64,000 bases of DNA from Flavimobilis sp052324925 (lineage in GTDB: Bacteria > Actinomycetota > Actinomycetes > Actinomycetales > Cellulomonadaceae), in the NCBI GenBank assembly GCA_052324925.1, contig JBQPRE010000003.1; one strand, 5' to 3'. Of this stretch, positions 1 through 8,826 are shown one piece after another. Position 1 is the stretch's first letter; the number at the start of each line of letters is the position of its first letter. The position numbers and the translations under genes are program-made. A model generated the notes under the pieces. That model had not been told where the DNA came from. It searched no databases and saw nothing but the letters and a program-made list of their open reading frames with translations.

Positions 1-1532
1 CGCTCGATCGCCTCGGTCACCTGCATGACCTCGTGAAGCGCGAGACGCCCGCGATATCCGGTTCCAGAGCATGTCGTGCAGCCGACGGGGCGTTGAAGAA
101 CTGGCTTCTGCTCCCCCGCGATCCACGGGAACCGTGCTCCGGTGAGCTCCTCGTCGGCAGGGATGTACGGTTCCTTGCACTTCTCGCACAACTTGCGCGC
201 AAGACGCTGCGCGACGACGCAATCGAGCGCGGAGCCGACGAGGAAGGGCTCGATCCCCATCTCGACGAGACGCGTGACAGCTGAGGGCGCATCGTTCGTG
301 TGGAGCGTCGAGAGCACGAGGTGACCCGTGAGTGCCGCCTCGATCGCGATCTGCGCGGTCTCGTGGTCACGGATCTCGCCGAGGAGCACGACGTCAGGGT
401 CAGAACGCAGGATCGACCGCAGCGCGCTCGCGAACGTGAGGCCCGCCTTGGGGTTGACCTGCACCTGGTTGATGCCGTCGAGCCGGTACTCGACCGGGTC
501 CTCGACCGTGATGACATTGATCTCGGGCTTCGAGACAGCGTTGAGCGTCGCGTACAAGGTCGTCGACTTGCCCGAGCCCGTCGGGCCGGTCACGAGGATC
601 ATGCCGTACGGCTTCTTGTACGACTCCTGGTAGATCTGGAAGTTCGACTCGCTGAACGACAGGTCGCGCAGGTCGAGGCGCGCCGTGGAGTTGTCGAGGA
701 TTCGCATGACGATCTTCTCGCCCCACACCGTCGGCAGCGTGGCGACACGGAGGTCGATCTTCTTGCCGTTGTGCGTGACCGACATGCGGCCGTCCTGAGG
801 CTTGCGACGCTCAGCGATGTCAATGTCCGAGAGGATCTTCACGCGCGAGATGACGCCACCAGCGATCTGCTTGGGCGACCGCTGCATCTCGTGAAGAACG
901 CCGTCGATGCGGTACCTCACGCGGAGGTCCTTCTCGGTCGGCTCGATGTGGATGTCCGACGCACGGTCAGTGATGGCCTGGGTGACAAGAAGATTGACGT
1001 ACCGCACGATCGGCGCGTCGTCAGCCACGGAGCTGCCGAGGTTGGACAGGTCGATCTCAACCTCGTCCTGCTCCTCCTCGAGCGCGCCGGCAAGCTCGTC
1101 GATCTCGTGGTCCGCGCGCACGTAACGGTCGATCGCACGGCCGAGGTTGTCGTGCGACGCAACGACGGGCATGACCTGCATGCGCGCGGTCTGCCGGATG
1201 TCGTCGAGCGCCATGACGTTGCCCGGGTCAGACATCGCGACGACGAGCACATCGTCGCGGAACTGGATCGGCAGAACGGTGTACTTGCGAGCCACCGCGG
1301 CAGAGACGAGCGCGACCGCCGCCCGGTCCACCGGGTACTCGTCGAGGTCGACGTACTCGAGCCCCACTTGCTGCGCGAGCGCACGCACGAGGTTCTCCTC
1401 GTTGAGGATGCCCAGCTCCACGAGCACCCGACCGAGGGAGGAGCCCCGTTCGATCTGGACGTCGAGCGCGTGCATGAGCTGGGACTCGTCAACGAGTCCC
1501 TCCTCGAGCAGGATCTCCCCGAGCTGCTTCAT
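1..1532 (-). CDS. pilB: Type IV pilus / type II secretion assembly ATPase (PilB/GspE), 3' truncated by the window edge
   Basis: Cytoplasmic hexameric ATPase that powers pilin polymerisation (family knowledge). About 510 residues are visible. Residues 1-150 form the N-terminal MshEN/T2SSE_N-type region (starts MKQLGEILLEEGLVDE). Walker A GPTGSGKS is at about 316-323, the Asp box TVEDPVEY near 342 and the Walker B region VVLLGEIRD near 381-389. The C-terminal zinc-type tetracysteine motif is CEKC (about 449) and CTTC (about 485). The ATG at 1532 has GGAGGG eight bases upstream. Family members are about 550 aa, so only the last few tens of residues are missing. The other pilus genes are presumably beyond position 1. 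The presence of PilB suggests a type IV-like pilus in a Gram-positive cell. Confidence 0.93.
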   Translation of the reverse strand, partial: MKQLGEILLEEGLVDESQLMHALDVQIERGSSLGRVLVELGILNEENLVRALAQQVGLEYVDLDEYPVDRAAVALVSAAVARKYTVLPIQFRDDVLVVAMSDPGNVMALDDIRQTARMQVMPVVASHDNLGRAIDRYVRADHEIDELAGALEEEQDEVEIDLSNLGSSVADDAPIVRYVNLLVTQAITDRASDIHIEPTEKDLRVRYRIDGVLHEMQRSPKQIAGGVISRVKILSDIDIAERRKPQDGRMSVTHNGKKIDLRVATLPTVWGEKIVMRILDNSTARLDLRDLSFSESNFQIYQESYKKPYGMILVTGPTGSGKSTTLYATLNAVSKPEINVITVEDPVEYRLDGINQVQVNPKAGLTFASALRSILRSDPDVVLLGEIRDHETAQIAIEAALTGHLVLSTLHTNDAPSAVTRLVEMGIEPFLVGSALDCVVAQRLARKLCEKCKEPYIPADEELTGARFPWIAGEQKPVLQRPVGCTTCSGTGYRGRLALHEVMQVTEAIE

Positions 1533-1700
1533 CTTCTTCGTCCCTCCATCGCACACCGGACGGTGCAACAGTCGTTATCGGCAGGCGAGGGCCGCGCCTG
1601 AAGTCTCGGGCGCGCTTTGCACAGGATCTCCAAAGGGACGTCGCGCACGTCGCGGTCCGCGCCGGGGAACGCGGTATGGCCTGAGCGACGAACGCCGCCT

Positions 1701-2552
1701 TCAGGCGCGGGCAGCGAGCTCCGCTTCGAGCGCATCGCTCATCGCTCCGAGCGGAGCGGGGTGCCCCGTCATGAGCCGGACCTGCTCGGCCGCCTGGTGC
1801 AGGAGCATCCGCTCCCCCGGCGCAGACGTGCCGCCCAGGCTCAGCCACGCTGACTGCAGCGGCGTGGGGCGCGGGTCGTAGACGACGTCGAGCAGCAGGC
1901 CGGGCATCTCGGCGCCGCGCGCCGCGATGCCCTCGGCCACCGCGTCCCCGCCCGTGCCGGGCACGGTCGAGATCACCAGGTCGGCGTCAGCAAGCACCGC
2001 CGGCGCGTCGTCGAGCCGACCGAAGGTCGGCTCGACGCCCATCCGATGTGCGGCGCGCCGGAGGGAACCGGTGCGCGCGAGGGAACGCACAAGCACGGAC
2101 GCGTCGGTGATGCCCAGCTCGCCGAGGGCGGCCAGCGTCGAGGCCGCGGTCGCGCCCGCGCCGAGCACGACGGCGCGCGCCCGGCGCCCGTCGGGGGCGA
2201 CGTACCCGGCCTCGCGCACCGCGGCGACGATTCCGTGGACGTCCGTGTTTGCGCCCACAACCGTGCGCACGCGGCCCGACGTCTGCAGCAGGACCGTGTT
2301 GACCGCGCCCACCACCTCGGCAAGCGGCTCGACGTGGTCGCACATGCTGAGAATCGTCTGCTTGAGCGGCATGGTGAGGCTCAAGCCCATCCACTCCGGC
2401 CCGCACGACTCGAGGAAGGCGCTCAGGCCATCCTCGGGGACGTCGTGCCGGTCGTAGTGCCAGTCGAGCCCGAGAGCCGCGTACGCGGCACGGTGGAGGA
2501 CGGGAGAGAGCGAGTGCTCGATGGGGTGTCCGAGGACGCCCGCACGCTTCAC
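1701..2552 (-). CDS. aroE: Shikimate dehydrogenase
   Basis: Reduces 3-dehydroshikimate to shikimate with NADPH in the aromatic amino acid pathway. The 283-aa length is typical. The N-terminal substrate motif SLSP is near residue 14-17. The catalytic Lys is K64 in SLTMPLKQ, where many relatives have the VTIPHK form. NTDVHG at 102-107 carries the catalytic Asp. The dinucleotide-binding GAGATA is at 131-136. The GTG start at 2552 overlaps the mltG stop by four bases (GTGA), and a GGAGGAG stretch lies just upstream, so it is translationally coupled as the last gene of alaS-ruvX-mltG-aroE. The gene order mltG-aroE is common in actinobacteria. Confidence 0.93.
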   Translation of the reverse strand: MKRAGVLGHPIEHSLSPVLHRAAYAALGLDWHYDRHDVPEDGLSAFLESCGPEWMGLSLTMPLKQTILSMCDHVEPLAEVVGAVNTVLLQTSGRVRTVVGANTDVHGIVAAVREAGYVAPDGRRARAVVLGAGATAASTLAALGELGITDASVLVRSLARTGSLRRAAHRMGVEPTFGRLDDAPAVLADADLVISTVPGTGGDAVAEGIAARGAEMPGLLLDVVYDPRPTPLQSAWLSLGGTSAPGERMLLHQAAEQVRLMTGHPAPLGAMSDALEAELAARA

Positions 2553-3745
2553 TCCGACTCCTCCTTCTCCTTCTTGGCCATGCGCTCGTTGTAGTCCTTC
2601 TGCCAGGCGCGCAGCTTCGCGAGCGATCCCTGACGCTCTGCATCCGTGACCGCGAAGTCCGTCTCACCGGTCTCGCCGTTGACGGTCGTGAAGAACATCC
2701 ACTCACCGGGCTCCGGGTTGAGCGCCGCCTCAAGAGCCGCCTTGCCGGGCGAGCCGATGGGGCCCGGAGGGAGGCCCGAGAACTTGTACGTGTTGTAGGG
2801 GTTGTCGATCTTCGTGTCGGCGTTCGACGTGAACATGTCCGCCGTGCGCTTGCCGTTGATGAAGTGGATCGTCGAGTCCATGCCGAGCGTCCAGCCCTGC
2901 TCAAGACGGTTCTCGATGACGCGCGCAACCTTGCCGCGGTGATCAGCCGGAGCCTCAGCTTCGACGATCGACGCCTTGGTCAGGAGCTCCTGCGCGTCCT
3001 TCATCTCGACGTCCAGGTCCTTGAGGACCGTCACCTGCTTCGCGATCATCGTCGTGAGCAGGTCGACGGCCGTCGTGTCCTCCTCGAACGGGTACGTCGC
3101 CGGGGCGAGCCATCCCTCGAGGTCATCGTTGGCCTCCTTGGGAAGGCCGAGCGCCTCGGTGTCCTTGGCCGCCTTCTCGAAGTCGGCGAGGGGGATCCCC
3201 GTGACCGTCGAGAGGCGTTCGAACGTCTCCGAGACCCAACGCCCCTCCGGGACGGTCACGCCGTCCTGCTTGAGGTTCTTGCGGTCGAGCATCGCGGCGA
3301 GCGCGTCCTTCGCGGGCATGCCCGTCTTGAGCGAGTACGTGCCGTAGCTGAGCACCGCAGACTTACCGTTGGCCGTCGCGTGCGCGGTGAGCGCCTCGGT
3401 GAACGCCTCCTGCGACTTCACGACCCCGGCGTCGACGAGCGCCGCCCCGATCGCCGAGCTCGACGCCCCGCGGGGCACCTTGACGAGCGCCTCGCCCGCA
3501 CCCGGGCCCTCGAAGTCCGCAGCAGCCGCGGGCTTCGACTCGAACATGTCCGGGAGCGACTTCGCGAGGAACGCGCCCGCGCCGCCGACGATCGCGAGGC
3601 ACGCGACAAGGATGACCGCGAGGCGCGTGCGCCGCTGCTTGCGACGGCGGCGGGCCGCCGGGTTGTTCCGGCTCGCAGCTCGGGTACGCGCGGACTGCGC
3701 TGCTGGCGCCGTGCTGGGTTCGGGCTGGGGGAACAGGTCGGTCAC
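2549..3745 (-). CDS. mltG: Endolytic murein transglycosylase MltG (YceG-like)
   Basis: Membrane-anchored lytic transglycosylase that cleaves nascent glycan strands and limits their length (family knowledge). The 398-aa product has a basic cytoplasmic N-terminus (RRRRKQRRTR), one membrane segment at about 41-61 and an extracellular YceG domain. The signature ASIVEAE near 258-264 carries the catalytic Glu (probably E262, matching E. coli E218). I chose the GTG at 3745 because AAGGA lies 8 nt upstream and the start falls 16 nt after the ruvX stop. Extending in frame to 3910 would run back through ruvX. The gene is co-transcribed with ruvX and aroE. Confidence 0.92.
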   Translation of the reverse strand: MTDLFPQPEPSTAPAAQSARTRAASRNNPAARRRRKQRRTRLAVILVACLAIVGGAGAFLAKSLPDMFESKPAAAADFEGPGAGEALVKVPRGASSSAIGAALVDAGVVKSQEAFTEALTAHATANGKSAVLSYGTYSLKTGMPAKDALAAMLDRKNLKQDGVTVPEGRWVSETFERLSTVTGIPLADFEKAAKDTEALGLPKEANDDLEGWLAPATYPFEEDTTAVDLLTTMIAKQVTVLKDLDVEMKDAQELLTKASIVEAEAPADHRGKVARVIENRLEQGWTLGMDSTIHFINGKRTADMFTSNADTKIDNPYNTYKFSGLPPGPIGSPGKAALEAALNPEPGEWMFFTTVNGETGETDFAVTDAERQGSLAKLRAWQKDYNERMAKKEKEESE

Positions 3746-3761
3746 GCTCGGTCCTTCGTTT

Positions 3762-4268
3762 TCAGTCGTCGGACGGAACTGGGACGTCGACGAGGATGCC
3801 GGAACGGCGGGCGCTCGCGCGCTCGCCGTCAAGGGCGGTCTGCAGAATGATGACGGCAGCCACCTGGTCGACGACCGCACGATGCTTCCGTCCCGCGCGT
3901 CCCGACGCATGAAGCGCTTGGTGCGCCGAGACAGAGGTCATCCGCTCGTCGACGAGACGAACCTCGACGGGAGCCACGAGAACCGCGAGCCGTTCCGCAT
4001 ATGCACGCGCAGACTCGGCAGCGGCGCCCTCAGTCCCCTTGAGGTGCCTCGGCAAGCCAACGTACACCACGGCTGCGGCGCGTTCACCGACCTCGGAAGC
4101 GATCCTCACAAGATCTGACGGCACCGAGCCGTCGGCACGCACGGCGTCGCGCGCCAGGGTCTCGACCGGGGTCGCGACGAGACCGTCGGGGTCGCTCGCC
4201 GCGAGGCCGACGCGGACCGAGCCCACGTCGACCCCGAGGCGAGCGCCCCGCACGAGCCCGTCGGTCAT
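3762..4268 (-). CDS. ruvX: RuvX/YqgF family putative pre-16S rRNA nuclease (Holliday-junction-resolvase fold)
   Basis: RNase H-fold protein implicated in 5' end maturation of 16S rRNA. The 168-aa product carries the first-strand motif GVDVGSVRVGLA near residues 12-23 with a metal-ligand Asp. The later LVDERMTSVSA motif is typical of the family. The C-terminus has a conserved acidic DQVAAV stretch. The ATG at 4268 overlaps the alaS stop by 4 nt (ATGA). The arrangement alaS-ruvX-mltG is widely conserved in bacteria, which supports the call. Confidence 0.92.
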   Translation of the reverse strand: MTDGLVRGARLGVDVGSVRVGLAASDPDGLVATPVETLARDAVRADGSVPSDLVRIASEVGERAAAVVYVGLPRHLKGTEGAAAESARAYAERLAVLVAPVEVRLVDERMTSVSAHQALHASGRAGRKHRAVVDQVAAVIILQTALDGERASARRSGILVDVPVPSDD

Positions 4269-6952
4269 CGGCCTGCGACCGCCGCAGTCACGGCCTCGAG
4301 AGCCGCACCCACCGCAGACGCATCCGTCCCGCCACCCTGCGCGAGGTCGTCCTTGCCGCCGCCGCCGCCGCCGAGGACGGCGGTGGCCTCCTTGACGAGC
4401 GCACCGGCGCGAACGCCCGCGTCGCGCGCGGCGCCATTGGTCGCGACAACGACGAGGGGCCTGCCCCCCGTCGTTCCCGCAACCGCGACAACCGCGCCGG
4501 ACGCGTCGCCCAGGCGGCCGCGCACGTCGAGCGCAAGCGCACGGAGGTCATCGGCTCCGGCGACCTCGCCCGCGTCGTGCGCCACGACGCGCACGCCGGC
4601 CGAGTCGGTGGCCGACGACGCGAGGGTCCCCGCACCCGCGAGCAGCTGCGTCTGACGCAGGGTCGCGAGCTCCTTCTCCGCGTCCTTGAGTCGCGCCATG
4701 AGGCCCGCGACCCGCTCGGCGACCTCGTCGCCACGCGCGCCAAGGAGCCCCGACACCTGGTTGACGATCGCGCGCTCCTTCGCGTGGGACGCGTAGGCAC
4801 CCGCTCCGACGAGCGCGTCGACACGTCGCACACCCGAGCCGATCGACGACTCACCGAGAAGCGTGACGAGCCCGAGCTCGCCCGAGCGCTGCACATGCGT
4901 TCCCGCGCACAGCTCACGTGACCAGTCCCCGCCGATCGAGACGACACGGACGCGCTCGCCGTACTTCTCGCCGAACAGCGCCATGGCCCCCGAGGCGCGA
5001 GCCTCGTCGAGCGTCATGACGGCCTCGGTCACCTCGAGGTCCTCCTGGAGGCGCGCGTTGACCCGCTCCTCGATCTCGGCGAGAGCCGAGCCCGGGACGG
5101 CCGAGCCCCTGCGGAAGTCGAAGCGCACACGGCTCGGTGCGTTCTCCGAGCCCGCCTGCGTCGCGTCCTTGCCGAGCGACTCCTGAAGCGCCTTGTGGAT
5201 GAGGTGCGTCGCCGAGTGGGCGCGCGCGATCGCACCGCGTCGCGCGGTGTCGATCGTCGACTGGCCCGACTCGCCGACCGTGAGCGTCCCGTCGACGAGA
5301 CGCCCCCGGTGGACGTTGAGCCCCTTGATGGGAGCCTGGACGTCGTCGACCTCGACCACGGCGCCGCCGTCGAGACGGATGACACCCTCGTCCGCGAGCT
5401 GGCCGCCGGCCTCGGCGTAGAACGGCGTGCGGTCAAGCACGATCTCGACGTTCGCCGGGGCCGTCGCCGCGGGCGCGGGCACGCCGTCGACGAGCAGGCC
5501 GACGATCGAGCCGCGCGCGGTCGACTCGGTGTACCCGAGGAACGCGACGGGCGCCGCCATGGCGGACCTGATGGACTCCCATGCCGCGAGATCGGTGTGG
5601 CCCGCCTTCTTGGCGACAGCGTCGGCACGCGCGCGCGCCTTCTGCTCCGCCATGAGCGAGCGGAACGCGGGCTCGTCCACCTGCACGCCGTGCTCGGCTG
5701 CCATCTCGAGCGTGAGGTCGATCGGGAAGCCGTACGTGTCGTGCAGCGCGAACGCCTCGCTGCCGCCGAGGACGGGCGTGCCGTCGCCAGCAGCGGCCAC
5801 AGCCTTCGACACCGCGGTGTCGAGGATCGTCGTGCCCGAGGCGAGCGTGCGCAGGAACGCGTCCTCCTCGCCGTAGACGACGTCAGCGATGCGGTCGAAG
5901 TCCGCACCGATCTCCGGGTAGGACGCCATCATCTGGTCGCGCGACACCGGGAGCAGGTGCGGCAGCACGGCCTCCTGCACGCCGAGCAGGCGCAGCGAAC
6001 GGACCGTGCGGCGCAGCAGACGACGCAGGACGTACCCGCGCCCCTCGTTGGACGGGCGCACGCCGTCACCCACGAGCATGAGCGAGGACCGCACGTGGTC
6101 AGCGATGACGCGCATCCGCACGTCGTCCTCGCCGCCGTTCCCGTACACCTTGCCCGTGAGCTCCTGGGCAGCGGCGATGACGGGGTAGACCTCGTCGATC
6201 TCGTACATGTTCTGCTTGTCCTGCAGCAGGAAGGCGATGCGCTCGAGGCCCGCACCGGTGTCGATCGCCTTCTGGTCGAGCTCGCGCAGCAGCGGATAGT
6301 CCTTGCCCCGCCCCTCGCCGCGCAGGTACTGGTCGAAGACGAGGTTCCAGATCTCGAGGTAGCGGTCGCCGCCCGGGTCGACGTTGCCCCCCACTGCGTC
6401 GGGGCCGTACTGCGGACCGCGGTCGTAGTGGAACTCCGCGCACGGCCCCGCGGGGCCGGGCTGGCCCGTGTCCCAGAAGTTCTCCTCGCGCGGGAGCCGG
6501 ACGATGTGCTGGGGGTCGAGCCCGATCTTGCGCGTGAGGACGTCGAACGACTCGGTGTCCTGGTCCCACAGCGTCACCCACATGCGGTCGCCGTCGAAAC
6601 CGTAGCCGCCCGACTCCTGCGAGGTCGTGAGCAGCTCCCACGCCAGGTCGATCGCACCTTCCTTGAAGTAGTCGCCAAACGAGAAGTTGCCGTTCATCTG
6701 GAAGAACGTGCCATGACGCGTGGTGCGCCCGACGTTCTCGATGTCGTTCGTCCGGATGCACTTCTGGACCGAGGCGATGCGCGGGTAGGGCGCGGGCTCC
6801 GTACCGATGATGTAGGGGATGAAGGGCACCATGCCGGCGACGGTGAACAGCAGCGACGGGTCCGGCGAGATGAGCGATGCGCTCGGCGCAATGTGGTGTC
6901 CTCGACCCTCGAAGTGGTCGAGCCAACGCTGGCGGATGTCGGCGGTACGCAT
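4265..6952 (-). CDS. alaS: Alanyl-tRNA synthetase
   Basis: Charges tRNA-Ala and edits misactivated Ser/Gly. The product is 895 aa from the ATG at 6952. An in-frame ATG exists at 6982, but it has no ribosome binding site and adds the atypical sequence MHDHTTHEDT, whereas 6952 has GAGG five bases upstream and gives the usual MRTADIRQRW. The N-terminal class II core is followed by the editing-domain zinc motifs HSATH and CAGTH. The C-Ala domain ends in the Gly-rich GGGGGGKDDLAQGGG motif. First gene of the alaS-ruvX-mltG-aroE set. No sign of disruption. Confidence 0.97.
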   Translation of the reverse strand: MRTADIRQRWLDHFEGRGHHIAPSASLISPDPSLLFTVAGMVPFIPYIIGTEPAPYPRIASVQKCIRTNDIENVGRTTRHGTFFQMNGNFSFGDYFKEGAIDLAWELLTTSQESGGYGFDGDRMWVTLWDQDTESFDVLTRKIGLDPQHIVRLPREENFWDTGQPGPAGPCAEFHYDRGPQYGPDAVGGNVDPGGDRYLEIWNLVFDQYLRGEGRGKDYPLLRELDQKAIDTGAGLERIAFLLQDKQNMYEIDEVYPVIAAAQELTGKVYGNGGEDDVRMRVIADHVRSSLMLVGDGVRPSNEGRGYVLRRLLRRTVRSLRLLGVQEAVLPHLLPVSRDQMMASYPEIGADFDRIADVVYGEEDAFLRTLASGTTILDTAVSKAVAAAGDGTPVLGGSEAFALHDTYGFPIDLTLEMAAEHGVQVDEPAFRSLMAEQKARARADAVAKKAGHTDLAAWESIRSAMAAPVAFLGYTESTARGSIVGLLVDGVPAPAATAPANVEIVLDRTPFYAEAGGQLADEGVIRLDGGAVVEVDDVQAPIKGLNVHRGRLVDGTLTVGESGQSTIDTARRGAIARAHSATHLIHKALQESLGKDATQAGSENAPSRVRFDFRRGSAVPGSALAEIEERVNARLQEDLEVTEAVMTLDEARASGAMALFGEKYGERVRVVSIGGDWSRELCAGTHVQRSGELGLVTLLGESSIGSGVRRVDALVGAGAYASHAKERAIVNQVSGLLGARGDEVAERVAGLMARLKDAEKELATLRQTQLLAGAGTLASSATDSAGVRVVAHDAGEVAGADDLRALALDVRGRLGDASGAVVAVAGTTGGRPLVVVATNGAARDAGVRAGALVKEATAVLGGGGGGKDDLAQGGGTDASAVGAALEAVTAAVAGR

Positions 6953-7029
6953 GGTGTCCTCGTGTGTCGTGTGGTCGTGCATGGGGCGGCGCTCACGCGC
7001 CGCAGGTCAAGGGTAGGGCCCGAGGGGCC

Positions 7030-7449
7030 CTAGAAGGAGTACGGGAGGTCGTCCTCGTCGTCGACCCGCGTCGTGCGGCCGGGGTAGTCCCCGCCCGACG
7101 TCTGCGGATCGACGCGCTCGGCGTCCCACCGTGCCGCGCTGCGCGCCTGCTCACGCAGGTGGCGCGCCTGGCCCCGGGCGTCCGTGCGGTCAGCGGGCGC
7201 CCGGCCCTCAGCCGCAAGCGCCGCATGGAGCTCGGCCTCGCGCCGGTCACGCGCCTCAGCAAGGTCGCTCCCGAACGCGGCCGCGGCCTCCCGCACCCGC
7301 CCGATGACGGTCGTGGCCTGTGCGCTCGCCCCCTTGACCGCGCGGTCGACGACCGCCGGCGGGCTGTAACGCTCGCGCAAGACGCCCACGCGCCGTGCGA
7401 CAACGATCGCGGCGCCTGCGCCGACAGCAACCCAGAACAGTCGCTTCAT
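7030..7449 (-). CDS. Small membrane-anchored protein of unknown function (DUF6167-like)
   Basis: 139 aa. The N-terminus is hydrophobic (WVAVGAGAAIVVARRV, about residues 6-21), followed by a predicted helical, Ala/Arg/Glu-rich segment and an acidic disordered tail ending DDEDDLPYSF. The ATG overlaps the stop of the upstream DUF948 gene (ATGA, 4 nt), so the pair is translationally coupled. I recognise this pair next to alaS in many Micrococcales, where it is annotated as DUF6167. No enzymatic motif is visible. A scaffolding role at the membrane is only a guess. Confidence 0.8.
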   Translation of the reverse strand: MKRLFWVAVGAGAAIVVARRVGVLRERYSPPAVVDRAVKGASAQATTVIGRVREAAAAFGSDLAEARDRREAELHAALAAEGRAPADRTDARGQARHLREQARSAARWDAERVDPQTSGGDYPGRTTRVDDEDDLPYSF

Positions 7450-7880
7450 CGGAGGCCGCCCCGACGACCACGGAGGTCAGGTGCTGGGCTCGCGGGTACC
7501 GCGTCGTCCGGGTCGAGGCCGCGCACGCGTGCGGACGCGCGCGCAAGAGCCTTGCGCATCCCGTGCGCCGTGCTCGCGACCGCGATGAGGGGCCCGCCCA
7601 GAACCGAGGCGTACAGCCCCGTGAGCGCCGAGACGTTCTCGGCGACCTGGGCCGCCGACGTCGTCACCGTGTCGACCTTCGCGAGCTGGGTGTTCGTCTC
7701 GGCAACGGTCGTCATGGCCTCGTCGAGGATCGGAACCGTGTGCTCCGTGAGCTCTCGCACCGCGTCGCGCGTCTCGTCGAGAACGCGACCGAGCTTGAGC
7801 AGCGGCACCGCGAGCAGGCCGACGAGCAGGACGAACGCGATCGCGGCGATGAGTCCAGCGACGTCTCCGAGAGAATTCAT
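7446..7880 (-). CDS. DUF948 domain-containing membrane protein
   Basis: 144 aa. One N-terminal membrane helix (about residues 9-29, IAAIAFVLLVGLLAVPLLKL) is followed by an amphipathic, coiled-coil-like region rich in T, V, A and E that matches the DUF948 pattern of repeated DETRDAVRELTEHTVPILDE-type heptads. The ATG at 7880 is chosen because GGAAGGA lies 7 nt upstream; the longer in-frame extension has no binding site. Its stop overlaps the next gene's start. DUF948 proteins have been linked to general stress roles in Firmicutes, but no function is established here. Confidence 0.85.
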   Translation of the reverse strand: MNSLGDVAGLIAAIAFVLLVGLLAVPLLKLGRVLDETRDAVRELTEHTVPILDEAMTTVAETNTQLAKVDTVTTSAAQVAENVSALTGLYASVLGGPLIAVASTAHGMRKALARASARVRGLDPDDAVPASPAPDLRGRRGGLR

Positions 7881-7997
7881 CCGTGCGTCCTTCCGGTGCG
7901 GGGACCCCGGTCCGGGGCACCCGGTCACTCTACCTGCCGAGCGCAGAACGCTCCGAGGAGCGACGTGCGCCGCTCCCGCATGGGTGGGGGTACGCGA

Positions 7998-8031
7998 ACG
8001 CCCCGCTCGCTGCGGTGCAGCGGCGGGGCGT
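7998..8031 (-). terminator. Hairpin downstream of rpsD
   Basis: A GC-rich inverted repeat (ACGCCCCGC, one bulged T, CGCTGC, a GGT loop and the matching right arm) lies 20 nt after the rpsD stop. There is no U-tract, as is usual in high-GC actinobacteria. Confidence 0.6.
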
Positions 8032-8053
8032 CCGGCGAAGAAACTCGGGGCGA

Positions 8054-8680
8054 TCAGCGCGAGTAGTGCTCGACGACGAGCTGGACCTCGCACGTCACGG
8101 GAACCTCGACGCGCTTGGGACGGCGCACGAGCGTGAACGAGAGCTTCTCGAGCTGGACGTCGAGGTACGCGGGGACGGCCGGAAGGACGTCGCGGTGCGC
8201 ACCGGCAGCGGCCACCTGGAAGGGGACGGTCGCCTGGCTCTTCGGCTTGACCTGGACCGTCTGGCCCGGCTTCACCTGGAACGAGGGGCGGTCGACGATC
8301 TTGCCGTCGACGAGGATGTGACGGTGCACGACGGCCTGGCGGGCCTGAAGGATCGTGCGGGCGAAGCCCGTCCGAAGGACGAGCGCGTCAAGACGCGTCT
8401 CGAGGAACTCGACGAGCGCCTCACCGGTCAGACCGGAGTCCTTCTTGGCAACCTCGAACGCACGGGCCATCTGCTTCTCGCGGAGGCCGTACTGCGCGCG
8501 CAGACGCTGCTTCTCACGGAGGCGGACCGCGTAGTCCGACTCGGTGCGACGACGGGCGCGGCCGTGCTCACCCGGGGGGTAGGGGCGCTTCTCGAAGTGC
8601 TTGACGGCCTTGGGGGTGAGCGCGATGCCCAGGGCACGGCTCAGACGCACCTGGCGGCGCGAACGGGTCACAGAGGACAC
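8054..8680 (-). CDS. rpsD: 30S ribosomal protein S4
   Basis: Primary 16S rRNA-binding protein and assembly initiator. 208 aa with the conserved RRRTESDYAVRLREKQRLR region and an S4 RNA-binding domain (LETRLDALVLRTGFA through VHRHILVDGK, about residues 90-135). The N-terminus has no CxxC cluster, so this is the zinc-independent (C-minus) form. The GTG start at 8680 is preceded by a weak AGGA about 10 nt upstream. It stands alone here rather than in the rpsM-rpsK-rpoA operon, which is typical of Micrococcales. S4 often autoregulates, but no leader structure was identified in the short upstream stretch. Confidence 0.96.
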   Translation of the reverse strand: MSSVTRSRRQVRLSRALGIALTPKAVKHFEKRPYPPGEHGRARRRTESDYAVRLREKQRLRAQYGLREKQMARAFEVAKKDSGLTGEALVEFLETRLDALVLRTGFARTILQARQAVVHRHILVDGKIVDRPSFQVKPGQTVQVKPKSQATVPFQVAAAGAHRDVLPAVPAYLDVQLEKLSFTLVRRPKRVEVPVTCEVQLVVEHYSR

Positions 8681-8701
8681 GGTAGATCCATCCTGTCGTG
8701 G

Positions 8702-8707
8702 AGAATA
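8702..8707 (-). promoter_or_regulatory. Candidate -10 for rpsD
   Basis: TATTCT on the minus strand, 21 nt ahead of the rpsD GTG, in an A/T-rich island (AATATTCTC) unusual for this GC-rich DNA. No convincing -35. Confidence 0.35.
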
Positions 8708-8826
8708 TTGACGTCACACTCGGCAGACCGAGTGCGGGACCAGCCGACGCGCCGCGCGCTCGTCAGGCGACGAGGAGCAGCAACAGGGCCGAGGTCCCAG
8801 GCGTGCCCGCATGGGCAACCTGTCGA

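Noticed and set aside
300..1601. A 433-codon plus-strand open frame antisense to pilB
   Set aside because: Its translation is Arg/Val/Asp-rich with no family features, while the minus strand gives a full PilB with all ATPase motifs. It is a by-product of GC-rich codon use.
6953..6982. Upstream ATG of alaS at 6982
   Set aside because: No ribosome binding site, and it adds residues not typical of AlaRS; GAGG precedes the ATG at 6952.
5195..7033. A 612-codon open frame opposite alaS
   Set aside because: Composition is dominated by Arg, Val, Glu and Asp with no motif; alaS on the other strand is certain.
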